Of a DNA stretch of 64,000 nt, positions 33,456-42,791 are shown in pieces. The DNA is taken from NCBI GenBank assembly GCA_934278995.1, contig CAKQWM010000010.1:1-64000 (forward strand). The letters run 5' to 3'. A program made the position numbers and the translations under genes. This DNA comes from an uncultured Clostridia bacterium. Its GTDB lineage: Bacteria; Bacillota; Clostridia; Christensenellales; Borkfalkiaceae. Under the pieces are notes generated by a model. The model had not been told where the DNA came from. It saw nothing but the letters and a program-made list of their open reading frames with translations, and ran no database searches. The first letter of the stretch is position 1, and each line of letters starts with the position of its first letter.

Positions 33456-33477
33456 TAATTACTTTGCTTATAGATTT

Positions 33478-34902
33478 TTACAGTTTTTTAAGCACGGAGG
33501 TTGCGTCCTTTATGGATTTTTCATAAGCCTCTCTGCCGTATTTATCGACTTCGGCTTTATTCTTTTCTCCGTGAGTTAAACACCCTGCTCCGCCGATACA
33601 GCCGCCTATACACGCCATACCTTCGATAAAGTTTGCGTCAAGCAAATTCTTGCTTTTTTTAAGTAAGGCAATCTTACAAGCCTCTATACCGTCGCATACG
33701 CAAGGTTTCGCCTCGAAATCGATTTTTTGTTCTTTAAGCGCTTCGGTAACGGCGTCCGAAAGTCCGCCGGATCTTGCGAAGATTCTTCCGAAATAAGAAG
33801 CGTTGTCCAGAACGTCCTCATGTAGCGTCGTTATATCCATATCGCAACTATCGAAAAGCGCCTGCAATTCTTCAAAAGTCAAAACGCCGTCAACGAACGG
33901 TTTTACGTCCTCGCGCATAAGTTCGGCTTTTTTAGCCGTACAAGGACCTATAAACACTACTTTTGCGTCTTTATCGACCGATTTAATATATTTGGAAATC
34001 GCCGTCATAGGCGACGGATTATGCGAAACAAACGGCACGAGTTCGGGAAACGCGGTTTTTACGTATTGAACGAACGCGGGACAGCAAGAACTCGTCAAAA
34101 ATCCTTTTTCGGCAAGTTCTTTGGATTCTTCTTCGGCAACCATATCGGCGCCGAGCGCCGCTTCTATTACCGTGTGAAAACCCATTTTTTTAAGCCCCGT
34201 TATTACCTGCCCTAACTTGGCGTAAGTAAACTGGCTTGAAATAGACGGCGCTACGACCGCATACATTTTATATTCTTTTGCCTGCGCTTTTTTCAGTAAA
34301 TCGACTACGTTCACGATATAGGATTTATCCATTATCGCTCCGAAAGGACATTGATACACGCACGCCCCGCAGGAAATACACTTGTCGTTATCGATTTCCG
34401 CCGCCTTATTTATATCCATCGAAATGGCTTTTATCTTACAGGCGACCTGACAAGGACGTTTTCTTCCGACGATAGCGGTATAAGGACAGACTTTGGAGCA
34501 GGCTCCGCATTCTTTGCATTTGGACTTATCTATGTGCGCAACGTGGTTTTCGTCAAACGATATAGCGCCGAATCTGCAAACGTCCTCGCAACGGTGAGCA
34601 AGACAGCCTCTGCAAGCGTTGGTTACTTCGTATCCGCCGACGGGACATTCGTCGCACGCTATTTTAATTACCTCGATAACGTTTTTGTTTTCTTTGTCGC
34701 CGCCCATGGCGAGTTTGACTCTTTCATTGACGATTGCCCTTTCTTTATAGATACAGCAACGCATTGTGGGAACGGGACCGGGAACGATGATTTCCGGAAC
34801 GTCCAAAAGATGCTCGAAAAGTTCGTCACGCCAGGCAAGACGGGCGACTTCTCGCAGTACTTTATATTTAAGGTGTTGTACTTTAGTATCGAATTTACGC
34901 AT
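33478..34902 (-). CDS. Monomeric [FeFe] hydrogenase with N-terminal ferredoxin clusters
   Basis: A 474-residue iron-sulfur protein. N-terminal Cys sets (CDECPVGGYEVTNACRGCLAHRCEDVC, CKECGACSKVCP, CISCGACVYQCP; residues 85-190) bind several [4Fe-4S] clusters. The C-terminal H-cluster domain has L1 TSSCCPAF, L2 IGPCTAKKAE and L3 GMACIGGCIGGAG. L2 has GPC where the prototypical catalytic enzymes have MPC, placing it with the less-studied Clostridia group rather than the CpI type. It probably interconverts protons and H2 with ferredoxin, or senses redox state. Last gene of the adhE-to-hydrogenase run, 9 bases after the phosphatase gene. Confidence 0.9.
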   Translation of the reverse strand: MRKFDTKVQHLKYKVLREVARLAWRDELFEHLLDVPEIIVPGPVPTMRCCIYKERAIVNERVKLAMGGDKENKNVIEVIKIACDECPVGGYEVTNACRGCLAHRCEDVCRFGAISFDENHVAHIDKSKCKECGACSKVCPYTAIVGRKRPCQVACKIKAISMDINKAAEIDNDKCISCGACVYQCPFGAIMDKSYIVNVVDLLKKAQAKEYKMYAVVAPSISSQFTYAKLGQVITGLKKMGFHTVIEAALGADMVAEEESKELAEKGFLTSSCCPAFVQYVKTAFPELVPFVSHNPSPMTAISKYIKSVDKDAKVVFIGPCTAKKAELMREDVKPFVDGVLTFEELQALFDSCDMDITTLHEDVLDNASYFGRIFARSGGLSDAVTEALKEQKIDFEAKPCVCDGIEACKIALLKKSKNLLDANFIEGMACIGGCIGGAGCLTHGEKNKAEVDKYGREAYEKSIKDATSVLKKL

Positions 34903-34911
34903 TTGTTACCT

Positions 34912-36087
34912 CTAAAAATAGATTACCTTTACGCGCTTTTCCATTTTTTTAAGACAAGAGGAAAGTTCTTCGACAAGGTTCATTTTTATGTTGAAATTTA
35001 TGGGAAGATCGGGGTTCTGATGAGCGGGGTTGACGGCTCTGCCGACGAAAAAATTTATATCGGTCGCTTCTTCAAACAACAATCTCGATATAAGCGACGC
35101 TCCGTCGCGTTTGAATTCCCACTGTTCGTAGGTCGTATTGTCCGCAAGATAATCTTTCGCGTAGGTCAGCACTTTGTTTATGGTAATGACGCCTTCGGTT
35201 ACGAGATCTACGCCTTCGATTTCGGCAATCGGAGGCACGTCGGATCGTTCGAATTTCAAACTCGCCTTCAAGGGCTTGCCGAGATATTTTGCCGCAATGG
35301 TGGAAGTCGTTCCTCCGCACACTATATGCTTGCCTTCCTTTGAAAAGAAAAGGCTCATCATGCGGTTGCAATCGTCGCGGTTGGAGGGAGGTCCGAACAA
35401 AATGTTCATGGGAACGCGCTTTCTTATCCTTACGACGCATGCCGTGGTGTCGTCGCCGGGGCGATGACCGTATAAACGATCACATTCGTCAACGAGCATG
35501 GTAGCGAGAGTTTTTGCGGTGTATCCGCCTGCGTTTACAGCCTCCATATAGCCTATTATATCGCTACGCTTCCAACCGAAGTTAAAAGCCGTGCCGATGC
35601 CCGCGTGGGGACAGCCGTCGCTCATTAAAACGAAAACGTCGTCTATTCTGAGTTTAACCTCGGCGCGGTAAATCTTTTTACCGCCGACGTTCGTTTCCGT
35701 TCTTTCGTATTCGTAATTTACGCCGTCGCGCAGCATTATGACCTGCGGATTATCGTACTCGATAATTTCGGCGATTTCGTTATTTCTGATATTGACGATG
35801 GTAAAAGTAGAATACGCCACGCCTCTTACAGAACAGATGGGAAGCGTCCCCGCGATAGTAGAAACGCAATCTTCGAGAGGTAAGCCTTCCGATATCATCG
35901 TGCAGATAATTTTTGACGTTAAGGTGGAAAGAATACTCGCCTTGACGCCGGAACCCAAGCCGTCCGCCAAAACTATTATGGTCGAATCTATTTCGTCGTT
36001 TTTTATAATGTCTATATGGTCGCCGCAAAGTTCCTCGCCGTAATGGTTTATGCTTTTATAGCCGACGTCGGCGCACATATCATTCAT
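34912..36087 (-). CDS. SpoIIE-type PP2C serine phosphatase
   Basis: A 391-residue protein; the ATG at 36087 is chosen for its AAGGAG ribosome site, overlapping the upstream HydS-like gene by 8 bases. Residues 1-225 form a SpoIIE-type phosphatase domain with the metal-binding Asp motifs VLADGLGSGVKASIL, LMSDGCPHAG and PGDDTTACVV. The C-terminal 160 residues are not recognised. In other Clostridia such phosphatases accompany PAS-bearing [FeFe] hydrogenases and are proposed to carry their signal. The target, perhaps an anti-sigma-antagonist type protein, is not in this window. Confidence 0.88.
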   Translation of the reverse strand: MNDMCADVGYKSINHYGEELCGDHIDIIKNDEIDSTIIVLADGLGSGVKASILSTLTSKIICTMISEGLPLEDCVSTIAGTLPICSVRGVAYSTFTIVNIRNNEIAEIIEYDNPQVIMLRDGVNYEYERTETNVGGKKIYRAEVKLRIDDVFVLMSDGCPHAGIGTAFNFGWKRSDIIGYMEAVNAGGYTAKTLATMLVDECDRLYGHRPGDDTTACVVRIRKRVPMNILFGPPSNRDDCNRMMSLFFSKEGKHIVCGGTTSTIAAKYLGKPLKASLKFERSDVPPIAEIEGVDLVTEGVITINKVLTYAKDYLADNTTYEQWEFKRDGASLISRLLFEEATDINFFVGRAVNPAHQNPDLPINFNIKMNLVEELSSCLKKMEKRVKVIYF

Positions 36088-37753
36088 CCGATATACTCTC
36101 CTTAAGTTTATATAAGGCAGATTTCGTTTCGGCAACCGTTTCGCCTAAAAGCGAAGCGATTTCCTGAACGACGCGCATTTGCTTATCGATAACCTTGTCG
36201 GCGATTTCCACCGTCTGAGTTTCGATGTGTTCCTTTTTGGTGCGAACGGTTTCCACGTCCGTTACGTCGCGCAAAATGCAGATTAAAATGCGGTAATCTT
36301 TATCGAAAAGTATGGTTTCTTCAACGTATTTTCCGTATTCGGCAAGATAAACGCGTTTATCCCTTATAGGCTTACCCGAATTTAAAACTTCCATAAAGTC
36401 TTTCGGATCGAGAATACGAACGACTTTTTCGCCTAAAATATCGGACGGGGAATTTACGTTCATTATTTTTCTTGCCGATTTGTTTATCTGTTGGACTTCT
36501 AAATCCTCGTTAAGAACGATAAGACCGTTAGGCGTATTGTTTACTATGTTATCGGAAAAACTTTCGGCTTTATCCTTTAAGTAAGGGAGGCACATGGATA
36601 CTTCGGCTTTGCCCTGATAAACGGCGATCGCTTTTTCTCTGCAACTGTTGTAACCGCAACTTCCGCAGTTTAATTCGTCGCTCGGCTTAAACTTGCCCAT
36701 CTGCTTCATTATTGCCGAAATCTGCTCTTCCGACGGCATGGCTTCGTTTCTCGGAAGCACCGTAAAACTCTTTCTTAACTCGATATCGTCGTGTTTTATA
36801 ACGTCGAAGTCTTTTTTACCTGCGTAATTTGCCACGGCAAGATAATCTTTTACGGGCGAACGGCGGAATTTTTCCATTACGGCCCCCCCGATACAACTCG
36901 ATGAGCAAGCCGACATTTCGATAAAGCAATTATGTATATTGCCTTTTTCGAGGTCGCGGAGGGCGGCAATGCAGTTATCGACGCCGTCGATAGCCATATA
37001 ATCGTAGCCGTCGATTTTGTCCATAGTTTTTAAAATTCCGCCCGTCGTCGGGAAAAATCTCGCGCGGGAATTTTCGATGGAATCGGTTTCTTTTTCGAGT
37101 TCGATATTTTCCGCGGCAAGCCATTTACTGAGTTCCGCAAAAGTCATTACGACGTCGGTATAGCCTTCGTAACATTGAACTTCGTCCTTTTTTGACAGGC
37201 ACGGTCCTATAAAAACGACTTTCGCGCGGGGATTGCGTTTTTTGATGTCCAGCGCGTGGGCTTGCATGGGCGACAAAACGTCGGCAAGATACATAAGTTC
37301 ACGCGGGAAATATTTTTGTATTAAAAGATTGACCGTATGACAGCAAGAGGAAATTATGACGTCGCGGGTTTTTTCACGCATCATGTTTTCATACTCTTTT
37401 TTTACTATCGTCGCGCCGACGGCTGTTTCCTCCACGTCGTAAAACCCGAGTTTTTTCAGGGCTTTACGCATGGATTCTATTCCGACGCCGTCGTAATTTG
37501 CTATAAACGAAGGCGCTATACTTACGTAAACCGGATCGCCGTTTTGCAAAAGCACTTTTACCTTTTCGGTATCGTCAACTATTTCTTTGGCGTCCTGAGG
37601 ACATACGACGAAACAGTTGCCGCACAAAATACATTCGTTAGCCAGAACGCGAGCCTGATTGCCGGAAAATTTAATTGATTTTACCGGACAGTGGCGTATG
37701 CATTTATAACAGTTTTTACAATTCGATTTTTTTAATATCAGACAATCCGACAT
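36080..37753 (-). CDS. HydS-like putative H2/redox-sensing [FeFe] hydrogenase with PAS domain
   Basis: A 557-residue protein. Two ferredoxin-type clusters (CKNCYKCIRHCP, CILCGNCFVVCP) start it. The H-cluster domain has L1 SSCCHTVN, L2 IGPCLSKKDE and L3 SACSSSCIGGA. An extra Fe-S module (CGSCGYNSCREKA...C, about 365-390), a PAS domain (about 400-500; NTPNGLIVLNEDLEVQQIN) and a C-terminal helical tail follow. This order matches the putative sensory group C enzymes. L1 lacks the Pro of catalytic TSCCPxW. It is translationally coupled to the SpoIIE-type phosphatase, its likely output. AGGTGA ribosome site. Confidence 0.9.
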   Translation of the reverse strand: MSDCLILKKSNCKNCYKCIRHCPVKSIKFSGNQARVLANECILCGNCFVVCPQDAKEIVDDTEKVKVLLQNGDPVYVSIAPSFIANYDGVGIESMRKALKKLGFYDVEETAVGATIVKKEYENMMREKTRDVIISSCCHTVNLLIQKYFPRELMYLADVLSPMQAHALDIKKRNPRAKVVFIGPCLSKKDEVQCYEGYTDVVMTFAELSKWLAAENIELEKETDSIENSRARFFPTTGGILKTMDKIDGYDYMAIDGVDNCIAALRDLEKGNIHNCFIEMSACSSSCIGGAVMEKFRRSPVKDYLAVANYAGKKDFDVIKHDDIELRKSFTVLPRNEAMPSEEQISAIMKQMGKFKPSDELNCGSCGYNSCREKAIAVYQGKAEVSMCLPYLKDKAESFSDNIVNNTPNGLIVLNEDLEVQQINKSARKIMNVNSPSDILGEKVVRILDPKDFMEVLNSGKPIRDKRVYLAEYGKYVEETILFDKDYRILICILRDVTDVETVRTKKEHIETQTVEIADKVIDKQMRVVQEIASLLGETVAETKSALYKLKESISDE

Positions 37754-37763
37754 ATCGCATCAC

Positions 37764-38015
37764 CTAACCGTTTATAACGTTTAATACTTTTTCTTTGAAA
37801 AACTCGTCGAAGTCGGGAGGCGTAAGCCCCGTATATACGGTTCCGTCAACCGTTACCGTAACGCCTATACGGTTGCATTTTTCCATGCAAAAACTGCCCG
37901 CAAGGGTAATATCGTTTTCAAGACCGTATTCTTTTATGGCTTTATCGAAGAGTTCCACTATTTCCTGCGAGCCTTTTAAATGGCAGGAACTTCCCACGCA
38001 AATCTGGACTATCAT
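37764..38015 (-). CDS. Thioredoxin-like [2Fe-2S] ferredoxin domain protein (second copy)
   Basis: An 83-residue protein from ATG 38015 (GGTG upstream). It has the NuoE/Clostridium-type [2Fe-2S] Cys pattern C-X4-C (CVGSSC) and C-X3-C (CMEKC). It is a stand-alone version of the domain that carries electrons in NuoE and HydC-type subunits. It lies between its paralogue and the HydS-like gene, so it may pass electrons to or from that protein. Confidence 0.87.
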   Translation of the reverse strand: MIVQICVGSSCHLKGSQEIVELFDKAIKEYGLENDITLAGSFCMEKCNRIGVTVTVDGTVYTGLTPPDFDEFFKEKVLNVING

Positions 38016-38025
38016 CAAGACACCG

Positions 38026-38268
38026 TTATCTGACCTTTGCTAAAATTTCGGTGTTGAAAAATTCTTCCGTCGTTTCGGGTTTTACCGAAAACAATACGTC
38101 GTCCACCTTTACGCAAACGCCTTTTTGACATTCGCCCATGCAAAACGTGCCGGAAAGATCGACTTTGTTCGACAAATCGTTGGCTTCGATAAGATCCTGA
38201 AGTTGTTCAACAACCTGTCTGGAACCTTTTATATGGCAAGAACTTCCTATACATACTACTATTTTCAT
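38026..38268 (-). CDS. Thioredoxin-like [2Fe-2S] ferredoxin domain protein (first copy)
   Basis: An 80-residue protein from ATG 38268 (GGGAG upstream). Cys pattern CIGSSC and CMGEC, as in its neighbour, with HIKGS following the first pair. The two differ in most positions, so the duplication is old. Tandem copies next to PAS hydrogenases suggest two electron-transfer partners, or a heterodimer. Confidence 0.87.
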   Translation of the reverse strand: MKIVVCIGSSCHIKGSRQVVEQLQDLIEANDLSNKVDLSGTFCMGECQKGVCVKVDDVLFSVKPETTEEFFNTEILAKVR

Positions 38269-38287
38269 TGTTTTTTCTCCCTTGAAA

Positions 38288-39037
38288 TTATTCAAAATCT
38301 ACTACCTGCGCCCATGAAAGAAGGAATTCTCTTTCTTTTTCGTTGCCGGTTGCCGATTGAGCCGCCGCGACGAGAGGCATCCATTTCTGAACGTAACTCT
38401 TGTCGGTATGACTCTTTTCGCAGAAAAGTTCGAGATACTTTTTAGCGCCGTCGAAATCGCCGTTTAACCAGAACAACAGATAGGTTCTTGCGGCGTCGGC
38501 GGAAGCGTTACCCTGCGTAGCGTGCGCCCAGTCTATAATATAAGCCGTTCCGTCTTCCGATATTATGACGTTTGAAGGATTGTAGTCGCCGTGGCAAAGT
38601 TTGTTATGCTTGGGCATGGATTCGAGCCTCGTGCAAAGGTCGTAACGGGTGTTGGCGTCAAGATCGGCTTTTTCGATTTTGCTTGCCATTTTGTCCTTTA
38701 ACTTGTTAAGTAAAGGATTTGTTTTCGAGTGCATTTCGAGTTGAAGATCCACGAACAAATTAAGGTATTCGTCCTTTTTGTCGGGGTTTTCTTCCATAAG
38801 TCTTTGTAAGGTTTTGCCTTTGACGTATTCTGATACTATAGCCCATTTACCGTCGATTGTCAAAACTTCGATAATCTTTGGTATTTTAAGACCGGTTTCT
38901 TCCACTCTCGCCTGATTCAACGCTTCGTTTAAAACGTCGGCTTTTGAATACTCTTTGTTGAAAACTTTAACGCACAAATCGTTATCGCGGTAAACGGTTT
39001 TCGTGTTTCTTACCGCAATTACTCTGTCAAGATTCAT
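38288..39037 (-). CDS. Phosphotransferase, APH/choline kinase-like
   Basis: A 249-residue protein-kinase-fold phosphotransferase. The catalytic loop is HGDYNPSNVI and the metal site IDWAHATQG; an N-lobe is present (VKVFNKE, VSEYVKGKTL). The family includes aminoglycoside, choline, homoserine and fructosamine kinases; the substrate is unknown and no resistance role is implied. It sits 10 bases after adhE and 19 bases before the [2Fe-2S] genes, an odd place for a small-molecule kinase. AAGGAGG ribosome site. Confidence 0.85.
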   Translation of the reverse strand: MNLDRVIAVRNTKTVYRDNDLCVKVFNKEYSKADVLNEALNQARVEETGLKIPKIIEVLTIDGKWAIVSEYVKGKTLQRLMEENPDKKDEYLNLFVDLQLEMHSKTNPLLNKLKDKMASKIEKADLDANTRYDLCTRLESMPKHNKLCHGDYNPSNVIISEDGTAYIIDWAHATQGNASADAARTYLLFWLNGDFDGAKKYLELFCEKSHTDKSYVQKWMPLVAAAQSATGNEKEREFLLSWAQVVDFE

Positions 39038-39047
39038 GATATCCTCC

Positions 39048-41756
39048 TTATTTTCTGGTCCTGCGACCTTTTACGTATTGAATTTTGGTGCTGTCGGCGT
39101 CGGCAGATACGACGTCTTCGTTCTGATCGGGCATTTCGGTTTCCGTATAAGGAAGTCCGTAATACGCGTTAAGATACATTTGTCTGATTTCGCTCATCAA
39201 CGGATAACGGGGGTTAGCGCCCGTGCATTGATCGTCGAAAGCCTGCTCGGTCATTTCGTCGAGGCGATTAAGGAAGTCTTTTTCGTCGATGTTGTAGTCT
39301 TTGATCGTTTCTTTTATACCGACCTGTTTCTTCAAGTCGCCGACGGCTTTTATCAAGCCTTCGAGTTTTTCTTTATCCGTGTCGCCTTTTATGCCGAGAT
39401 AAGTCGCTATTTCGGCGTAGCGCTGTAGGCACTGAGGATGATCGTATTGAGGGAAGGTACCCATCTTAACGGGGGTTTCGCACGCATTGAAGCGCATTAC
39501 CTGCTCTATCATCAAAGCATTCGCTATTCCGTGCGGAATGTGATGGAAAGCGCCGAGTTTGTGAGCCATGGAGTGGCATACGCCGAGGAAAGCGTTCGCA
39601 AACGCCATACCCGCCATGGTGGCGGCGTTAGCCATTTTTTCACGGGCGAGAACGTCCGTCTGACCGTCGTTATACGCGCGGGGCAGATAGGTAAATATCG
39701 TCTTTAACGCCTTTAAAGCAAGACCGTCGGTGTAATCGGTTGACATTACGGAGGCATAGGCTTCTAAAGCGTGGGTTACGGCGTCTATACCGGAAGCGGC
39801 GGTAAGCCCTCTCGGCGCGCTCATGTGATAATCCGTGTCGATAATAGCCATATTCGGCAATAATTCATAATCCGCCAAAGGATATTTGACACCGCTCTTT
39901 TCGTCGGTTATAACGGCGAAAGGAGTAACTTCGGAACCGGTACCGGCGGAAGTGGGAATCGCTATAAAGAAAGCCTTTTCTCCCATTTTGGGGAAGGTGT
40001 AAATACGTTTTCTGATGTCGCAGAACCGCATCGCCATGTCCATAAAATCGACTTCGGGATGTTCGTACATAACCCACATGATTTTGCCTGCGTCCATTGC
40101 GGAACCGCCGCCCAGCGCGATTATGCAATCGGGCGCGAAGTCGGTCATTTGTTTGGTACCTTCTTTGGCGCACGCAAGAGTGGGATCGGGCGCGACGTCG
40201 AAGAAAGTTTCGTGTATGATGCCCATTTCGTCGAGTTTATCGGTAATGGGTTTTGTGTAACCGTTTTTATATAAGAAACTGTCGGTTACTATAAAGCAAC
40301 GTTTTTTGCCCATGACCGTCTTTAATTCATCCAACGCGACGGGAAGGCAACCTTTTTTGATATACACCTTGGAAGGCGTTCTGAACCATAACATATTTTC
40401 TCTCCTTTCCGCAACCGTTTTGATGTTCAATAAGTGCTTGACGCCGACGTTTTCGCTTACCGAGTTACCGCCCCACGAACCGCAACCGAGCGTTAACGAC
40501 GGGGCAAGTTTGAAGTTATATAAATCGCCTATGCCGCCTTGAGAGGAAGGAGTATTGACCAGAATACGGCAGGTTTTCATTCTTTCCTGAAACTCCGCAA
40601 GTTTATCCTGCGCGATAGCCGTATTGAGATAGATAGATGAAGTATGACCGTAACCGCCGTCGGATACGAGTTTATCGGCTTTGTTTAACGCGTCGGCAAA
40701 ATCTTTCGCCCTGTACATGGCAAGTACCGGCGATAACTTTTCGTGAGCAAATTCTTCGCTTAATTCGACGCTTTCCACTTCGCCGATAAGAATTTTAGTG
40801 CCGACGGGTACTTTGACGCCGGCAAGATCTGCAATTTTGCAAGCCGTCTGACCGACTATTTTTGCGTTTAAAGAACCGTTTATCAATATGGTTTTACGGA
40901 CTTTTTCGGTTTCCCTCTTATTAAGGAAATAGCACCCTCTGTCCATAAATTCGCTTTTAACGCCGTCGTAAACTTTATCGAGAACTATAACCGATTGCTC
41001 GGAGGCGCAAATCATGCCGTTGTCGAAGGTTTTGGAATGAATAATCGAGTTTACGGCAAGAACGATATCCGCAGTGTCGTCGATAATGGCGGGAGTATTG
41101 CCCGCGCCGACGCCGAGCGCGGGTTTACCGCTCGAATACGCCGCTTTGACCATGCCGGGACCGCCCGTTGCAAGAATAATGTCGGCTTCTCTCATCAATA
41201 CGTTGGTAAGTTCCAGACTCGGAACGTCTATCCAACCGATTATATTTTCAGGAGCGCCCGCCTCTACCGCCGCTTCAAGAACGACTTTCGCCGCTTCTAT
41301 AGTGGATTTTTTAGCGCGCGGGTGAGGGCTTATGATGATACCGTTACGGGTTTTTAAACTGATAAGAGTTTTGAAGATAGCGGTTGAGGTCGGGTTGGTG
41401 GTGGGAATTACCGCGCCGACGACGCCGATAGGTTCGGCTATTTTTTTAATACCGAAAGATTTATCTTCCTCTAAAACGCCGCAGGTTTTTGTATCTCTAT
41501 ATTTGTTGTAAATGTATTCGGAAGCAAAATGGTTCTTTATTACTTTGTCTTCCACAACGCCCATGCCCGTTTCTTCAACGGCAAGTTTTGCGAGAGGAAT
41601 CCTCGCTTTGTTTGCGGCAATCGCCGCCGCCAAAAAGATTTTATCCACTTGTTCCTGAGTGTACGTGGAAAATACTTTCTGAGCCTCTCTTACGCGTGAC
41701 AGAAGTTGTTCAAACTTTTCAAGCGAATCAACTATCTCGTAAGTTTTGTTTGCCAT
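39048..41756 (-). CDS. adhE: Bifunctional aldehyde-alcohol dehydrogenase AdhE
   Basis: A 902-residue enzyme that reduces acetyl-CoA to acetaldehyde and then ethanol with two NADH. The N-terminal aldehyde dehydrogenase half has the catalytic Cys in NGMICASEQSVIV (about 250) and AVIPTTNPTSTAIFK. The C-terminal iron-dependent alcohol dehydrogenase has GGGSAMDAGKIMW and the metal site in GVCHSMAHKLGAFHHIPHG. Length is as expected. An AGGAGA ribosome site precedes the ATG. It is the first gene of an apparently continuous run ending at the hydrogenase, with rex 92 bases upstream, the usual NADH-responsive controller of adhE. Confidence 0.96.
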   Translation of the reverse strand: MANKTYEIVDSLEKFEQLLSRVREAQKVFSTYTQEQVDKIFLAAAIAANKARIPLAKLAVEETGMGVVEDKVIKNHFASEYIYNKYRDTKTCGVLEEDKSFGIKKIAEPIGVVGAVIPTTNPTSTAIFKTLISLKTRNGIIISPHPRAKKSTIEAAKVVLEAAVEAGAPENIIGWIDVPSLELTNVLMREADIILATGGPGMVKAAYSSGKPALGVGAGNTPAIIDDTADIVLAVNSIIHSKTFDNGMICASEQSVIVLDKVYDGVKSEFMDRGCYFLNKRETEKVRKTILINGSLNAKIVGQTACKIADLAGVKVPVGTKILIGEVESVELSEEFAHEKLSPVLAMYRAKDFADALNKADKLVSDGGYGHTSSIYLNTAIAQDKLAEFQERMKTCRILVNTPSSQGGIGDLYNFKLAPSLTLGCGSWGGNSVSENVGVKHLLNIKTVAERRENMLWFRTPSKVYIKKGCLPVALDELKTVMGKKRCFIVTDSFLYKNGYTKPITDKLDEMGIIHETFFDVAPDPTLACAKEGTKQMTDFAPDCIIALGGGSAMDAGKIMWVMYEHPEVDFMDMAMRFCDIRKRIYTFPKMGEKAFFIAIPTSAGTGSEVTPFAVITDEKSGVKYPLADYELLPNMAIIDTDYHMSAPRGLTAASGIDAVTHALEAYASVMSTDYTDGLALKALKTIFTYLPRAYNDGQTDVLAREKMANAATMAGMAFANAFLGVCHSMAHKLGAFHHIPHGIANALMIEQVMRFNACETPVKMGTFPQYDHPQCLQRYAEIATYLGIKGDTDKEKLEGLIKAVGDLKKQVGIKETIKDYNIDEKDFLNRLDEMTEQAFDDQCTGANPRYPLMSEIRQMYLNAYYGLPYTETEMPDQNEDVVSADADSTKIQYVKGRRTRK

Positions 41757-41848
41757 AAGTTTATATCTCCTAAAGAATTTTATTTTTCAAATTTCGTTGC
41801 GAAAATTAACCGTCGGGCTAAAAGTTTATCTTTATCCACGCCTTTATT

Positions 41849-42469
41849 TTAATCCATCGCGAGTTTTGTAAGGTGAGCAAGGGAAAGCGCCAGATCTTCC
41901 CTTTTATACGAAACGTTTTCGGGAACAACAAGATCGACGGGAGCAAACGACCAGATTGCCGTGATATTGCTTTTTACCATCATGTCGCAAACCTTTTGCG
42001 CTTCTTCTTTGGGAACGGCTATTATGCCGACTTTTATATCGTTGCGGTAACAAAAAAGATCGAGTTCCGAAACGTCGAAACAGTTGCGCTTTCCGGCGTT
42101 TTCTTTAACCACGCGCGGATCCTTATCGAAAACTGCAACTATGTCGATGCCGTAAACTTTAAAGCCGGCGTATCCGTATAAAGCCATGCCGAGCCTGCCC
42201 GCGCCGACTATAATCGCCTGACAATCGGTTTTTATGTTTACGAGCGATTCGAGACAAGACACGAGTTCTTTGGTATCGTATCCGATTTTCGGTTTACCGC
42301 CTCCGCAGGCTTTTGAAAGATCCTTTCTTACCTGTACCTCTCCTAAATTCAGTGCCTTGGCGATGTAAGTGGCGGAAATCGTAGGTTTTTCGCTTTCGAC
42401 GGACTTCAGATAATTAAGATACATCGGGATTCTGCCGAGCGTCGCTTTTGAAACCGGACTGTATTTCAT
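41849..42469 (-). CDS. rex: Redox-sensing transcriptional repressor Rex
   Basis: A 206-residue repressor. The ATG at 42469 is chosen (GGGAGG upstream) over a GTG 12 codons earlier. The N-terminal winged helix has SKATLGRIPMYLNYL and EVQVRKDLSKACGGGKPKIGY; the Rossmann NADH domain has IIVGAGRLGMALYGY and a C-terminal swapped helix. Rex represses fermentation genes when NAD is high and lets go on binding NADH. A strong promoter is at 42494-42522. No clear Clostridia-type Rex box (TTGTTAA...TTAACAA) was found by eye before rex or adhE. Confidence 0.95.
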   Translation of the reverse strand: MKYSPVSKATLGRIPMYLNYLKSVESEKPTISATYIAKALNLGEVQVRKDLSKACGGGKPKIGYDTKELVSCLESLVNIKTDCQAIIVGAGRLGMALYGYAGFKVYGIDIVAVFDKDPRVVKENAGKRNCFDVSELDLFCYRNDIKVGIIAVPKEEAQKVCDMMVKSNITAIWSFAPVDLVVPENVSYKREDLALSLAHLTKLAMD

Positions 42470-42493
42470 ACCTGCCTCCCCTTTTTTGAATTC

Positions 42494-42522
42494 ATTATAA
42501 CACACGATTTTTAATTTGTAAA
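42494..42522 (-). promoter_or_regulatory. Promoter for rex
   Basis: Minus strand TTTACA (42517-42522), 17-base spacer, TATAAT (42494-42499), about 25 bases before the start codon. Confidence 0.8.
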
Positions 42523-42538
42523 CTATTTTTCGGGCATT

Positions 42539-42557
42539 TCGATAATATATTTATCGA
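42539..42557. promoter_or_regulatory. Palindrome upstream of rex, possible operator
   Basis: TCGATAA-TATAT-TTATCGA, 7-bp perfect arms, about 20 bases upstream of the rex -35. Its half-site TTATCGA does not match the Rex half-site, so a different regulator is likelier. Confidence 0.5.
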
Positions 42558-42762
42558 TATGTCCTTTACGCATACAAAATCGCTGATTATATCTGGGATT
42601 TTTTGTAAAAAATTTTTAATTTACCCGTCGTTTTTTTAAAATATCGACTTTGCGTAGTCAAACGTATATATCGATTTTTATCGGTTAAAGTCAAAAAAAC
42701 GCCGCGGGTAACGGATATATATTACTATACTTAAATTATATCGATTTTTTAATCGTTTTTTA

Positions 42763-42791
42763 TTGCTTTTTGGCGCGTTATTTGTTATAAT
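42763..42791 (+). promoter_or_regulatory. Promoter for the HCX5R phosphatase gene
   Basis: TTGCTT (42763-42768), 17-base spacer, TATAAT (42786-42791). Confidence 0.6.

Noticed and set aside
38288..39037. Aminoglycoside resistance gene
   Set aside because: Only the general APH/choline kinase fold is present, and the context is redox metabolism; no specific resistance signature.
41757..41848. A Rex-box-like sequence (GTTGCGAAAATTAAC) before adhE
   Set aside because: Arms and spacing do not fit the 18-bp Rex site; kept only as a weak resemblance.
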